In this document: in pieces, positions 1-4,589 of the stretch
Position numbering within the stretch: position 1 is the first letter of the stretch
How the letters are laid out: every line of letters starts with the position of its first letter
Assembly (NCBI GenBank): GCA_900550525.1
Contig: URSN01000121.1
Coordinates: 1 to 5,208 of the forward strand
DNA: 5,208 nucleotides
Source: an uncultured Eubacteriales bacterium
GTDB taxonomy: Bacteria; Bacillota; Clostridia; Christensenellales; CAG-138
Direction of reading: 5' to 3'
The notes under the pieces: generated by a model
The model's input: only the letters and a program-made list of their open reading frames with translations
What the model was told of the DNA's origin: nothing
Database searches by the model: none
Program-made: the position numbers and the translations under genes

Positions 1-108
1 CACGCCCGCTCGGGCCGCCGCGGCGGCCCGGACACCCACCCCACCCCCGCCCCCGCCTCCGAGATCAGGAGCGACACCGCGCCGCACCTGATGATCCTCG
101 ACCTGTGA
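1..108 (+). CDS. C-terminal tail of an unrecognised protein (partial)
   Basis: This reading frame is open from the first base to a TGA at 106-108. Every codon in it ends in G or C, the pattern of the real genes here; the other plus frames do not show this. The visible 35 residues are a Gly/Arg/Pro/Ala-rich linker of low complexity followed by a more ordered end, SDTAPHLMILDL. A flexible linker with a short hydrophobic tail suggests a peptide that docks on a partner, but this is inference. I do not recognise the family. The stop lies 17 bases before the proC start, so the gene is probably the upstream member of the same operon. The 5' part lies outside the window. It could be an artefact of high GC, which keeps frames open by chance. 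Confidence 0.5.
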   Translation, partial: HARSGRRGGPDTHPTPAPASEIRSDTAPHLMILDL

Positions 109-113
109 GCGGT

Positions 114-118
114 GGGAG
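114..118 (+). promoter_or_regulatory. Shine-Dalgarno site that sets the proC start
   Basis: GGGAG lies 7 bases before the ATG at 126. This supports the ATG at 126 (or the adjacent one at 129) over the in-frame GTG codons at 105 and 120, which have no site at a workable distance. Confidence 0.6.
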
Positions 119-125
119 CGTGGCA

Positions 126-965
126 ATGATGCTGAAGGATAAGAAGATCGGCTTCATCGGCGGCGGACAGATGGGTCAGGCCATCTTCCGCGGCCTGATC
201 GCCAGCGGCGGCGTGCGCGCCGCGGACATTACCGTCACCGACGTGGACGCGCAAAAGCTCGCCGCACTCGGCGCGGAGCTTGGCGTGCATACCGTCGTGA
301 GCGACGAAAACAGCAGCGGCGCGGCGCAGCTGGCCGCCTCGTCGGACGTGCTGGTGTTTGCGGTCAGCCCGCAGCTGGCAAAGCAGGTGCTCGCCGCCGC
401 GGCGCCGCACCTTGGGCCGGAGCAGCTGGTCATCTCCATCATGGGCGGCATCCCGCTGGCCTGTCTGGAGGAGGCGCTGCCGCAAAGCCCCGTGCTGCGC
501 GTCATGCCGAACACGCCGCTCATGGTGCGCCGGGGCGTGACGGGCATCGTGCCCGGCAGCCGCGCCACACAGGCGCACGCGGCGCTCGGGCGCGAGCTGT
601 TCGAGCTGCTCGGCGCGGCCTACTTCCTCACCGAGGAGCTGCTCGACCCGTTCACGGGCCTGTGCGGGTGCAGCCCGGCGTTTGCCTACATGTTCATCGA
701 CGCCATGGCGATGGGCGCGGTGGAGCGCGGACTCGCCGCGGATCAGGCCGTGCGCATGGCGGCGCAGGCGCTCGAGGGCGCGGCGGCGATGGTGCTGCGC
801 ACCGGCAGGCGCCCGGCCGAGCTGATGGCCAACGTCTGCACGCCCGGCGGCTCGACGATCGCCGGCGTCCATACGCTCGAGCAGCACGCCTTCCGCGCGG
901 CCGTGATGGACGCGCTGTGTGAAAGCTGCGACCGCATGGACAGCGTCGGCAGGCGCGCACAGTAG
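126..965 (+). CDS. proC: Pyrroline-5-carboxylate reductase (ProC)
   Basis: Cytoplasmic enzyme that reduces 1-pyrroline-5-carboxylate to L-proline with NAD(P)H, the last step of proline synthesis (EC 1.5.1.2). From the ATG at 126 it is 279 residues, normal for the family. The N-terminal Rossmann dinucleotide site is clear (GFIGGGQMGQAI, residues 9-20). RVMPNTP follows near 125-131, which is the conserved MPNTP segment of the active-site region. The C-terminal dimerisation and substrate domain carries FTGLCGCSPAFAYMFIDA (about 176-193) and the family signature PGGSTIAGVHTLE (240-252). The usual SGSGPAY segment reads CGCSPAF here, a variant I take to be normal for Clostridia. The first two codons are both ATG (126 and 129), so the start could be one residue later. 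No promoter is visible; it probably shares a transcript with the upstream frame and with the membrane protein 28 bases downstream. Confidence 0.96.
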   Translation: MMLKDKKIGFIGGGQMGQAIFRGLIASGGVRAADITVTDVDAQKLAALGAELGVHTVVSDENSSGAAQLAASSDVLVFAVSPQLAKQVLAAAAPHLGPEQLVISIMGGIPLACLEEALPQSPVLRVMPNTPLMVRRGVTGIVPGSRATQAHAALGRELFELLGAAYFLTEELLDPFTGLCGCSPAFAYMFIDAMAMGAVERGLAADQAVRMAAQALEGAAAMVLRTGRRPAELMANVCTPGGSTIAGVHTLEQHAFRAAVMDALCESCDRMDSVGRRAQ

Positions 966-993
966 CGCGGGGAGGCGCACGCCGGAAAAGAAG

Positions 994-2097
994 ATGGCAG
1001 GAAACGGGCAGGAGGGCCGCTTTGCGGTCCTCCGTTATGCGGGCGCGTTCATCGCGTTCATGGTCGGCTCCGGCTTTGCCACGGGGCAGGAGGTCATGCA
1101 GTACTACGTCGCCTTCGGCTACGGCGGCTTTGCCGCGGCGCTGCTGGCCTTTGCGCTGCTGGCGTGCGCCGGCGTGCGCATCGTCGCGGCGGCCCACCGG
1201 GAGCGCTTTGCGCCCGGCGAGGTGTACGCGTATTACTGCGGACATGCGCTCGGCCGGTTTTTCGATTATTTCTCAACGCTGGCGGTCTATCTGTCGTTCG
1301 TGGTCATCCTCGCGGGCGCGGGGGCGATCCTCGAGCAGCAGTGCGGCCTGCCGCGCGCGCTCGGCGTGCTGGCGGGGGCGGCGCTCTCCTGCCTGACGGT
1401 GCTGGGCGGCTTTGGCCGCATGGTGCGCGTGATCGGGCGCGCCGGCCCGGCGGTCATCGCCATGGTGCTGCTCGTCGGCGCGGGCGGGCTGATCGGCGCT
1501 ACGGACGGCGTCGCGGCCGCGGCGCAGGCGGCGCCGGCGATGGACCTGCTGCGCGCGGCGGACCACTGGCCGCTCTCGGCCGTGTCGTATGCGGGCATCT
1601 CGATGAACTGGCTGACGGGCTTCCTCTCGCAGATGGGGGCCACGGCGCCGTCGCAAATGGCGGTCAGGCGCGGCGTGCTGCTGGGCATGGCGGTGTTCTT
1701 TGCGGCGGTGGCGCTCGTCACGGCGGCGCTGCTTGCCAATCTTGACGCGGTGCGCGGCGCGCAGGCGCCCATGCTGGCGCTGGCGCGGCGGCTGCATCCG
1801 GCCGTGGCGGCGCTGTTCACCGCGGCCATCTGCACGGGCATCTATACCGCGTCCGTCCCGCTGCTGTGGTCGGTGACGGCCCGCGTCGCGCCGGAAGGCT
1901 CCGGCCGCGGCCGCTTTGCCGTGCCGCTTGCCGCGGGCCTGGCCGCGGCGGCCGCGCTGGCGCTGCCGTTTGACCGGCTGGTGAACGCCGTGTACGTCCT
2001 GTGCGGCTACGTCGGCTTTTTCCTGTGCCTGGCGGTGCTCTGGCGCGACGCCGCGGCGCTGCTCAGGCGCCGGCGGGCGCGCCGCTGCGCGCACTGA
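994..2097 (+). CDS. YkvI-family multi-spanning membrane protein
   Basis: Integral membrane protein of 367 residues resembling the YkvI family (COG3949), which is related to the APC/LeuT-fold amino-acid and ion transporters. No substrate is established for the family as far as I know. The most diagnostic segment is the first helix, FIAFMVGSGFATGQEVMQ (about 19-36). Its GSGF stretch resembles the unwound substrate-binding part of helix 1 in LeuT-fold carriers. About ten hydrophobic segments can be placed near residues 11-30, 43-65, 92-112, 122-138, 150-168, 196-212, 227-249, 267-289, 307-325 and 330-350. The C terminus is Arg-rich (RRRRARR, 358-364), as expected for a cytoplasmic end. The frame stays open upstream to 919 inside proC, but the ATG at 994 fits the YkvI N terminus. 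Its ribosome site is awkward: the strong GGGGAGG at 969-975 is 18 bases away, and only a weak GAAAAG lies close. It is probably co-transcribed with proC, which hints at a link to proline or a related solute; that link is inference. Confidence 0.85.
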   Translation: MAGNGQEGRFAVLRYAGAFIAFMVGSGFATGQEVMQYYVAFGYGGFAAALLAFALLACAGVRIVAAAHRERFAPGEVYAYYCGHALGRFFDYFSTLAVYLSFVVILAGAGAILEQQCGLPRALGVLAGAALSCLTVLGGFGRMVRVIGRAGPAVIAMVLLVGAGGLIGATDGVAAAAQAAPAMDLLRAADHWPLSAVSYAGISMNWLTGFLSQMGATAPSQMAVRRGVLLGMAVFFAAVALVTAALLANLDAVRGAQAPMLALARRLHPAVAALFTAAICTGIYTASVPLLWSVTARVAPEGSGRGRFAVPLAAGLAAAAALALPFDRLVNAVYVLCGYVGFFLCLAVLWRDAAALLRRRRARRCAH

Positions 2098-2101
2098 CCG
2101 G

Positions 2102-2130
2102 TTGAATTTTGCCGGCTTTTGTGGTATCAT
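2102..2130 (+). promoter_or_regulatory. Sigma-A-type promoter of the XRE-cupin regulator
   Basis: TTGAAT (2102-2107), a 17-base spacer and TATCAT (2125-2130) form a good vegetative promoter. A TG at 2122-2123 makes it an extended -10. The predicted start is near 2137, giving a leader of about 63 bases before the ATG at 2200. It lies just after the stop of the membrane protein gene, in the only AT-rich stretch nearby. A CCGG...CCGG pair (2098-2101 with 2112-2115) followed by CTTTT could act as a weak terminator for the upstream operon, but four base pairs are little support. Confidence 0.65.
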
Positions 2131-2134
2131 CATC

Positions 2135-2147
2135 TTATCTTGGATAA
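2135..2147. promoter_or_regulatory. Short palindrome at the predicted transcription start (possible operator)
   Basis: TTATC-TTG-GATAA is a perfect 5-bp inverted repeat with a 3-base centre. It begins 5 bases after the -10 box and covers the predicted start at 2137. A dimeric regulator bound here would block transcription, so autoregulation by the XRE-cupin protein encoded just downstream is a natural guess. The arms are short and only one copy is seen. Confidence 0.35.
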
Positions 2148-2199
2148 ATATGCGGTGCGCATGCATCGCCAGCAGGGCTGAAATGAAGGGGGCGCAGTC

Positions 2200-2754
2200 A
2201 TGGTCGGGCAGGTCATCCGGGAACATCGCAAAAGACAGAATCTGACGCTGCAGGCGCTTGCGCAGCTGACGGGGCTGACGTCGGGCGCGCTTTCGCAGAT
2301 CGAGCGCGGCGCGGTCGATCCGTCGCTCTCCGCCCTGCGGCGCATCTCCAAGGCGCTCAACATCTCCATGAACGTGATGTTCGCCGACGACAACCCGCAG
2401 TACATCTCGCGCCGGGCCGGGCGCGTCAAGGCGTTCTTTTCCGACGTCTATGTGGATTATGAATTCCTCACGCCCAAGCCCAGCGGCGTCGAGGGCGGCC
2501 TCAAGCCGAAGATCGAGGTCGTGCAGGTCGCCCTGCGGCCGGACGCGCGCGGCAACGAGACGTTCTCCTCCCACGATGCGGACGAGTGCTTTGTGGTCAC
2601 GCGCGGCAGCATCGAGGTGGAGATGCCGTCCGGCAGCGTGCTGCTCGACGAGGGGGACAGCATCTACCTGGTCGAGGGGACGATGCACCGCCTGCACAAC
2701 CCGACCGCGAGCGAGGCCGTCGGCCTGTCCATCCTGTCGGACATGACCTATTGA
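2200..2754 (+). CDS. XRE-family transcription regulator with C-terminal cupin domain
   Basis: Cytoplasmic DNA-binding regulator of 184 residues with the two-domain layout of the HTH_3-Cupin_2 family (PuuR is a known example of the architecture). The N-terminal domain (about 4-60) is an XRE/lambda-repressor helix-turn-helix. LTLQALAQLTGLTSGALSQ (15-33) spans the first helices and IERG follows at 34-37. A linker (about 61-105) leads to a single cupin barrel (about 106-178). H125 and E129 sit in the first cupin motif, while G152, H163 and N167 sit in the second (GTMHRLHNP), so a metal or small-ligand site is plausible. The usual proline of motif 2 is replaced (V158). The start is well supported by AAGGGGG at 2186-2192, 7 bases before the ATG. 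The effector is unknown. Likely targets are its own promoter and perhaps the adjacent membrane-protein genes; that is inference. I see no clear intrinsic terminator after the gene. Confidence 0.92.
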   Translation: MVGQVIREHRKRQNLTLQALAQLTGLTSGALSQIERGAVDPSLSALRRISKALNISMNVMFADDNPQYISRRAGRVKAFFSDVYVDYEFLTPKPSGVEGGLKPKIEVVQVALRPDARGNETFSSHDADECFVVTRGSIEVEMPSGSVLLDEGDSIYLVEGTMHRLHNPTASEAVGLSILSDMTY

Positions 2755-2822
2755 CCGCCGCGCGCGGGCGCGGGAGATCATTATCACACGATTGCCGGCA
2801 TACGAGATATTGCCCGCCAAGA

Positions 2823-2850
2823 GCGGGAAAAGAGCGCGGTTGCGGGAAAA
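2823..2850 (+). repeat. Nine-base direct repeat in the leader of the small zinc-ribbon membrane protein
   Basis: GCGGGAAAA occurs at 2823-2831 and again at 2842-2850, a 19-base period, just before the ribosome site of the gene at 2869. The first copy also closes a small CCCGC/GCGGG hairpin (2813-2817 with 2823-2827). The rest of the 114-bp gap (2755-2868) shows no convincing promoter or terminator. Possible roles are a tandem protein site or chance in purine-rich leader sequence. Confidence 0.35.
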
Positions 2851-2868
2851 AAGGAGGGGAAAGGAGAA

Positions 2869-3114
2869 ATGAAGCCCGCTCTGCGGACGGTATGGATCGT
2901 TGTCTACAGCCTTGTGGGCGCGATCGCCGCGTTGCTGCTGCTGTATCTGATCACGGCGCTCGCCGTGTTTTTGTGGGCGGCCGCCGCCCTCGCCGCCGCG
3001 ATGCTCATCTTCGAGCTCGCCTTCTGGCGCTGCCCCGCCTGCGGCGGATTCCTCGGCCCCGTCGTGCGCAGCACGAAGTTCTGCCCGCTGTGCGGGCGCG
3101 CGCTCGGCCGGTAG
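2869..3114 (+). CDS. Small membrane protein with C-terminal zinc ribbon
   Basis: Predicted membrane protein of 81 residues; I recognise no named family. Residues 7-50 are almost wholly hydrophobic (Ala/Leu/Val-rich) and fit two membrane helices in a hairpin, about 8-28 and 31-50. They are followed by a short four-cysteine zinc ribbon: CPACG (C55, C58) and CPLCG (C72, C75), with 13 residues between the pairs. This is the zinc-ribbon knuckle pattern found in many small bacterial membrane proteins and would sit in the cytoplasm if both termini do. Translation start is strongly supported: AAGGAGG at 2851-2857 is 11 bases before the ATG, and a second AAAGGAG (2860-2866) lies closer. Every third base is G or C, as in the neighbours. 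It follows the XRE-cupin regulator by 114 bp on the same strand and may be read from the same transcript. Function unknown. Confidence 0.8.
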   Translation: MKPALRTVWIVVYSLVGAIAALLLLYLITALAVFLWAAAALAAAMLIFELAFWRCPACGGFLGPVVRSTKFCPLCGRALGR

Positions 3115-3140
3115 GCCGCCGGCCCGATGCGGCGGGCGGC
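3115..3140. repeat. GC-rich hairpin directly after the small membrane protein gene
   Basis: GCCGCC (3115-3120) pairs with GGCGGC (3135-3140), starting at the base after the stop codon. No T-run follows, so it is not a standard intrinsic terminator, though it could protect the 3' end of the transcript. Confidence 0.35.
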
Positions 3141-3160
3141 GCGCCCCCGCCTGGCGATGG

Positions 3161-3186
3161 TCCCGCAAGGGGTTTGCTAAGCGGGA
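3161..3186. repeat. Inverted repeat TCCCGC / GCGGGA
   Basis: TCCCGC at 3161-3166 pairs with GCGGGA at 3181-3186 around a 14-base loop. The same six-base arms recur at 3277-3297. There is no T-run on either side. Confidence 0.3.
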
Positions 3187-3220
3187 ACGGTTATGGAAGG
3201 CCGGGGCCCGGGTGCCATCG

Positions 3221-3252
3221 GGAAAAGGAATGGCGGCGCTGCCGCGCCGCCA
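3221..3252 (-). terminator. Probable terminator of the minus-strand zinc-ribbon gene
   Basis: A perfect 9-bp stem, TGGCGGCGC (3231-3239) with GCGCCGCCA (3244-3252), has a four-base loop. Read on the minus strand it is followed at once by TTCCTTTTCC (3230 down to 3221), a usable though imperfect T-tract. It lies about 56 bases after the stop of the zinc-ribbon gene. In the plus direction the flank is AACTGTCC, so it should work only leftwards. Confidence 0.5.
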
Positions 3253-3274
3253 AACTGTCCGGTTGCTCTTCCCC

Positions 3275-3299
3275 CGTCCCGCTGGCCAGCTGCGGGACG
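3275..3299. repeat. Perfect 8-bp inverted repeat near the 3' end of the zinc-ribbon gene
   Basis: CGTCCCGC (3275-3282) pairs with GCGGGACG (3292-3299) around a 9-base loop, starting 8 bases beyond the minus-strand stop codon. No T-run follows on either strand. Together with the hairpins at 3115, 3161 and 3231 it makes the convergent gap unusually rich in fold-back sequence. Confidence 0.45.
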
Positions 3300-3307
3300 C
3301 CGGCAGG

Positions 3308-3583
3308 TCAGTGCCTGTGGTTCTGGAAGCAGTTGCTGCAATAAACGGGCCGGTCGTTGCGCGGCACAAACGGGATCTTTGTGGGCGCGCCGCAATCTGC
3401 GCAGATCGCGTCATACATTTCGCGCTCGCCGCCGGCGCGCTGCGCCTTGCGGTTGGCGCGGCAGTCCTTGCAGCGGACGGGTTCGTTTTGGAACCCTTTT
3501 TCCGCATAGAACTCCTGCTCGCCCGCGGTGAAGACGAACTGTGCGCCGCAATCCTTGCAAACCAGAATCTTGTCCTCGAACAT
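3308..3583 (-). CDS. Double zinc-ribbon protein (zf-trcl / CxxC-x17-CxxC family)
   Basis: Small cytoplasmic protein of 91 residues with two four-cysteine zinc sites. The first half (about 5-45) matches the zf-trcl ribbon: LVCKDCG (C9, C12), FTAGEQEFYAEKGF (18-31) and RCKDCR (C38, C41). The second (61-85) is exactly CxxC-x17-CxxC: CADC (C61, C64), 17 residues, then CSNC (C82, C85). A basic linker joins them (RANRKAQR, 42-49). Zinc ribbons of this size usually bind nucleic acid or protein, but no function is established for this family to my knowledge. The ATG is preceded by AAGGGG (3595-3600) at 11 bases, in an A-rich leader. Upstream on the same strand lies a 224-nt structured RNA with a strong promoter and no terminator between, so the gene probably lies on that transcript. 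A hairpin at 3231-3252 is the likely end. Family call is firm; role is not. Confidence 0.9.
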   Translation of the reverse strand: MFEDKILVCKDCGAQFVFTAGEQEFYAEKGFQNEPVRCKDCRANRKAQRAGGEREMYDAICADCGAPTKIPFVPRNDRPVYCSNCFQNHRH

Positions 3584-3620
3584 GTTGCTTTTTTCCCCTT
3601 CGGCTTTTTGTTATTTTTTT

Positions 3621-3844
3621 GGTGTCCGATGCTCGGCTGACCTGGTCTTTGCCCCCACACCCGCCAACAGGGGGGTTCGCTCATAAGCTGGCCGCTCCCC
3701 ACTACTACCCCTCTCGACGCACGCGCGCCGGTTGGACTGACGTCTAAGCCGCACCATGCTCACGGACTGTTTCGTTCGCTTACGTGGATCGTTTCGCCTG
3801 CGACTGGCATCGATTTGCAACCACAGACCCGAAGCGCGGACACC
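3621..3844 (-). ncRNA. Structured RNA of about 224 nt, family not identified (raiA motif is one candidate)
   Basis: Read on the minus strand from 3844. GGTGTCCG (3844-3837) pairs perfectly with CGGACACC (3628-3621), and the promoter upstream predicts a start on that first G. Further pairings nest inside: 3835-3829 with 3636-3631 (one bulge); GTGG 3824-3821 with CCAC 3787-3784; ATCG 3814-3811 with CGAT 3791-3788, leaving a bulged TTGCAA; TAAGC 3782-3778 with GCTTA 3749-3745; GACG 3744-3741 with CGTC 3719-3716; GCT-TATG-AGC at 3688-3679; CCCCC 3674-3670 with GGGGG 3656-3652. The loop of the last can pair with CCAAC at 3735-3731, a possible pseudoknot. No convincing reading frame covers it. It has no T-run after the closing stem; an A-rich linker runs on to the ribosome site of the zinc-ribbon gene. 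Size, complexity and host group resemble the raiA motif RNA, but that RNA typically sits between raiA and comFC, which are not seen here. 6S RNA seems less likely because the fold is branched. The structure is convincing; the identity is open. Confidence 0.75.
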
Positions 3845-3850
3845 AAGCCT

Positions 3851-3880
3851 ATTATAGAACAACTGCGGCGAAAATTGCAA
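3851..3880 (-). promoter_or_regulatory. Strong promoter of the structured RNA
   Basis: On the minus strand TTGCAA (3880-3875) and a perfect TATAAT (3856-3851) are separated by 18 bases. The predicted start, seven bases after the -10 box, is the G at 3844, the first base of the RNA's closing stem. This agreement of two independent signals fixes the strand of the RNA. Confidence 0.8.
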
Positions 3881-3894
3881 ACATATTTAGGTTT

Positions 3895-3919
3895 CATTCT
3901 GCCCAATCGGGCCAGAATG
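3895..3919. repeat. Ten-base-pair inverted repeat upstream of the RNA promoter
   Basis: CATTCTGCCC (3895-3904), a four-base loop AATC, then GGG and CAGAATG (3909-3919) with one bulged C. The stem is strong, but the only A/T-run (AAAAAA on the plus strand, 3922-3927) is on the wrong side for a minus-strand terminator of ywlG, and on the plus strand it reads as A, not T. It sits 14 bases upstream of the -35 box of the RNA promoter, so a regulator site is as likely as a transcript 3' end. Confidence 0.5.
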
Positions 3920-3953
3920 TCAAAAAATTCATACTTTCGCAATCATCAGGCCG

Positions 3954-4526
3954 TCAGTGGGACGCCGCATTGGCCGGATAATGCGCGCGCGGGCCGCCCA
4001 CATAGCGCGGGCGGGACTTGGCCAGCACCAGCGTTGCGCCGCCGATATGGCGCAGCGGCGCATGGATGGGGACGACGACCGGCCGCATGTGCATGCCGAT
4101 GAGCGTGCCGCCGATGTCCATGCCGAGCGTGGCCTGCGCGCGCAGGTCCTCGACCATCGCGTGGGGGGCAAAGCGCGCCGCCGCCTCCGTGCAGAACGCG
4201 CCGCCCGCGTGCAGCCACGGCTCCACCCATACCTCCGAAAGGCCGAAGCGCTCCAGGCAGGCGCGCTCGACGCACAGCGCGCGGTTGATGTGCTCGCAGC
4301 CCTGCACCGCCACGCACACGCCCGCCGCCTTCAGCACGGGCAGCAGGCCGTCCATCACGGCGCGCGCCACGTCCGCGTTGGACGCCGAGCCGATGCGCTC
4401 GCCCGCGATCTCGCTGGTCGAGCAGCCGATGACGCACAGCGCGCCCGGCTCGGGCGCGGCGGAGGCGAGCAGCAGCCGGGCGGCCTCGGCCGCCTGTTCG
4501 CGGATTTCGTTCAGGTTGAGTTCCAT
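3954..4526 (-). CDS. ywlG: YwlG / UPF0340 (DUF436, TIGR01440) family protein
   Basis: Cytoplasmic protein of 190 residues, close to the usual length of about 180, of the conserved Firmicutes family represented by B. subtilis YwlG. No biochemical function is established to my knowledge. The family blocks are all present in order: VIGCSTSEIAGERIG (32-46), QGCEHINRAL (75-84), HAGGAF (106-111), DIGGTLIGMHMRPVVVP (137-153) and the end block RPRYVGGPRAHY (172-183). In the B. subtilis protein, as I recall it, the DIGGT segment reads DIGDT, so a Gly replaces an acidic residue at 140. The conserved Cys, Glu and His residues suggest an enzyme or a ligand-binding protein, but that is inference. The ATG is preceded by AAGGGAG (4538-4544) at 11 bases, within a short leader from the divergent promoter it shares with mutY. 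No clear intrinsic terminator follows the stop. Confidence 0.93.
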   Translation of the reverse strand: MELNLNEIREQAAEAARLLLASAAPEPGALCVIGCSTSEIAGERIGSASNADVARAVMDGLLPVLKAAGVCVAVQGCEHINRALCVERACLERFGLSEVWVEPWLHAGGAFCTEAAARFAPHAMVEDLRAQATLGMDIGGTLIGMHMRPVVVPIHAPLRHIGGATLVLAKSRPRYVGGPRAHYPANAASH

Positions 4527-4558
4527 AGGTACCGTTTCTCCCTTGCCAAATTGAAGCC

Positions 4559-4567
4559 ATTATACCA
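4559..4567 (-). promoter_or_regulatory. Extended -10 promoter of ywlG
   Basis: On the minus strand TGG-TATAAT gives a perfect -10 (4564-4559) with the TG extension at 4567-4566. The predicted start is near 4552, leaving a 26-base leader that holds the ywlG ribosome site. The -35 region at the usual distance (TACCAC) is poor, as is common with extended -10 promoters. Confidence 0.65.
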
Positions 4568-4589
4568 CGCTTTTTCTGTTTGTGGTATA
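4561..4589. repeat. Perfect 8-bp inverted repeat spanning the divergent ywlG-mutY promoters
   Basis: TATACCAC (4561-4568) and GTGGTATA (4582-4589) are exact reverse complements, 13 bases apart. Each arm holds the extended -10 of one promoter and falls in the -35 region of the other. The symmetry may simply come from two back-to-back promoters or may also be a site for a dimeric regulator. Confidence 0.7.

Noticed and set aside
105..125. GTG start for proC at 105
   Set aside because: It overlaps the upstream stop and lacks a ribosome site at a suitable distance. The added residues do not belong to the Rossmann start, and the ATG at 126 has a site at 7 bases.
919..993. Longer N terminus for the YkvI-like protein
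   Set aside because: The extra 25 residues lie mostly inside the end of proC and do not look like the YkvI N terminus; the ATG at 994 fits.
694..1245. Minus-strand open frame opposite proC and the YkvI-like gene
   Set aside because: Arg/Ala-rich composition with no family pattern; a shadow of two well-supported plus-strand genes.
2161..2181. Six-codon upstream frame (MHRQQG) in the leader of the XRE-cupin gene
   Set aside because: No ribosome site precedes it, and such short frames arise by chance.
1273..3702. Very long minus-strand open frame (809 codons)
   Set aside because: It runs antisense through the YkvI-like, XRE-cupin and small zinc-ribbon genes. Its product is Arg/Gly/His-rich low-complexity sequence with no domain. 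Long shadow frames are expected at this GC content.
3621..3844. Structured RNA as tmRNA, RNase P RNA, SRP RNA, T-box or cobalamin riboswitch
   Set aside because: I could not find the conserved cores of these families on the minus strand, such as the T-box GGGUGG region, the SRP GGAAGCAGC segment, the RNase P GAGGAAAGUCC segment or the B12 box.
3611..3880. Minus-strand open frame across the structured RNA (89 codons)
   Set aside because: It starts inside the promoter region of the RNA, has no ribosome site, uses codons unlike the neighbouring genes, and overlaps extensive self-complementary sequence.
3815..4102. Plus-strand open frames over the RNA promoter and the 3' end of ywlG
   Set aside because: No ribosome site, no recognisable domain, and antisense to well-supported features.
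3946..4560. Alternative minus-strand frame over ywlG
   Set aside because: The ywlG frame carries all family blocks; this one is an Arg/Gly/Ala-rich shadow in another phase.
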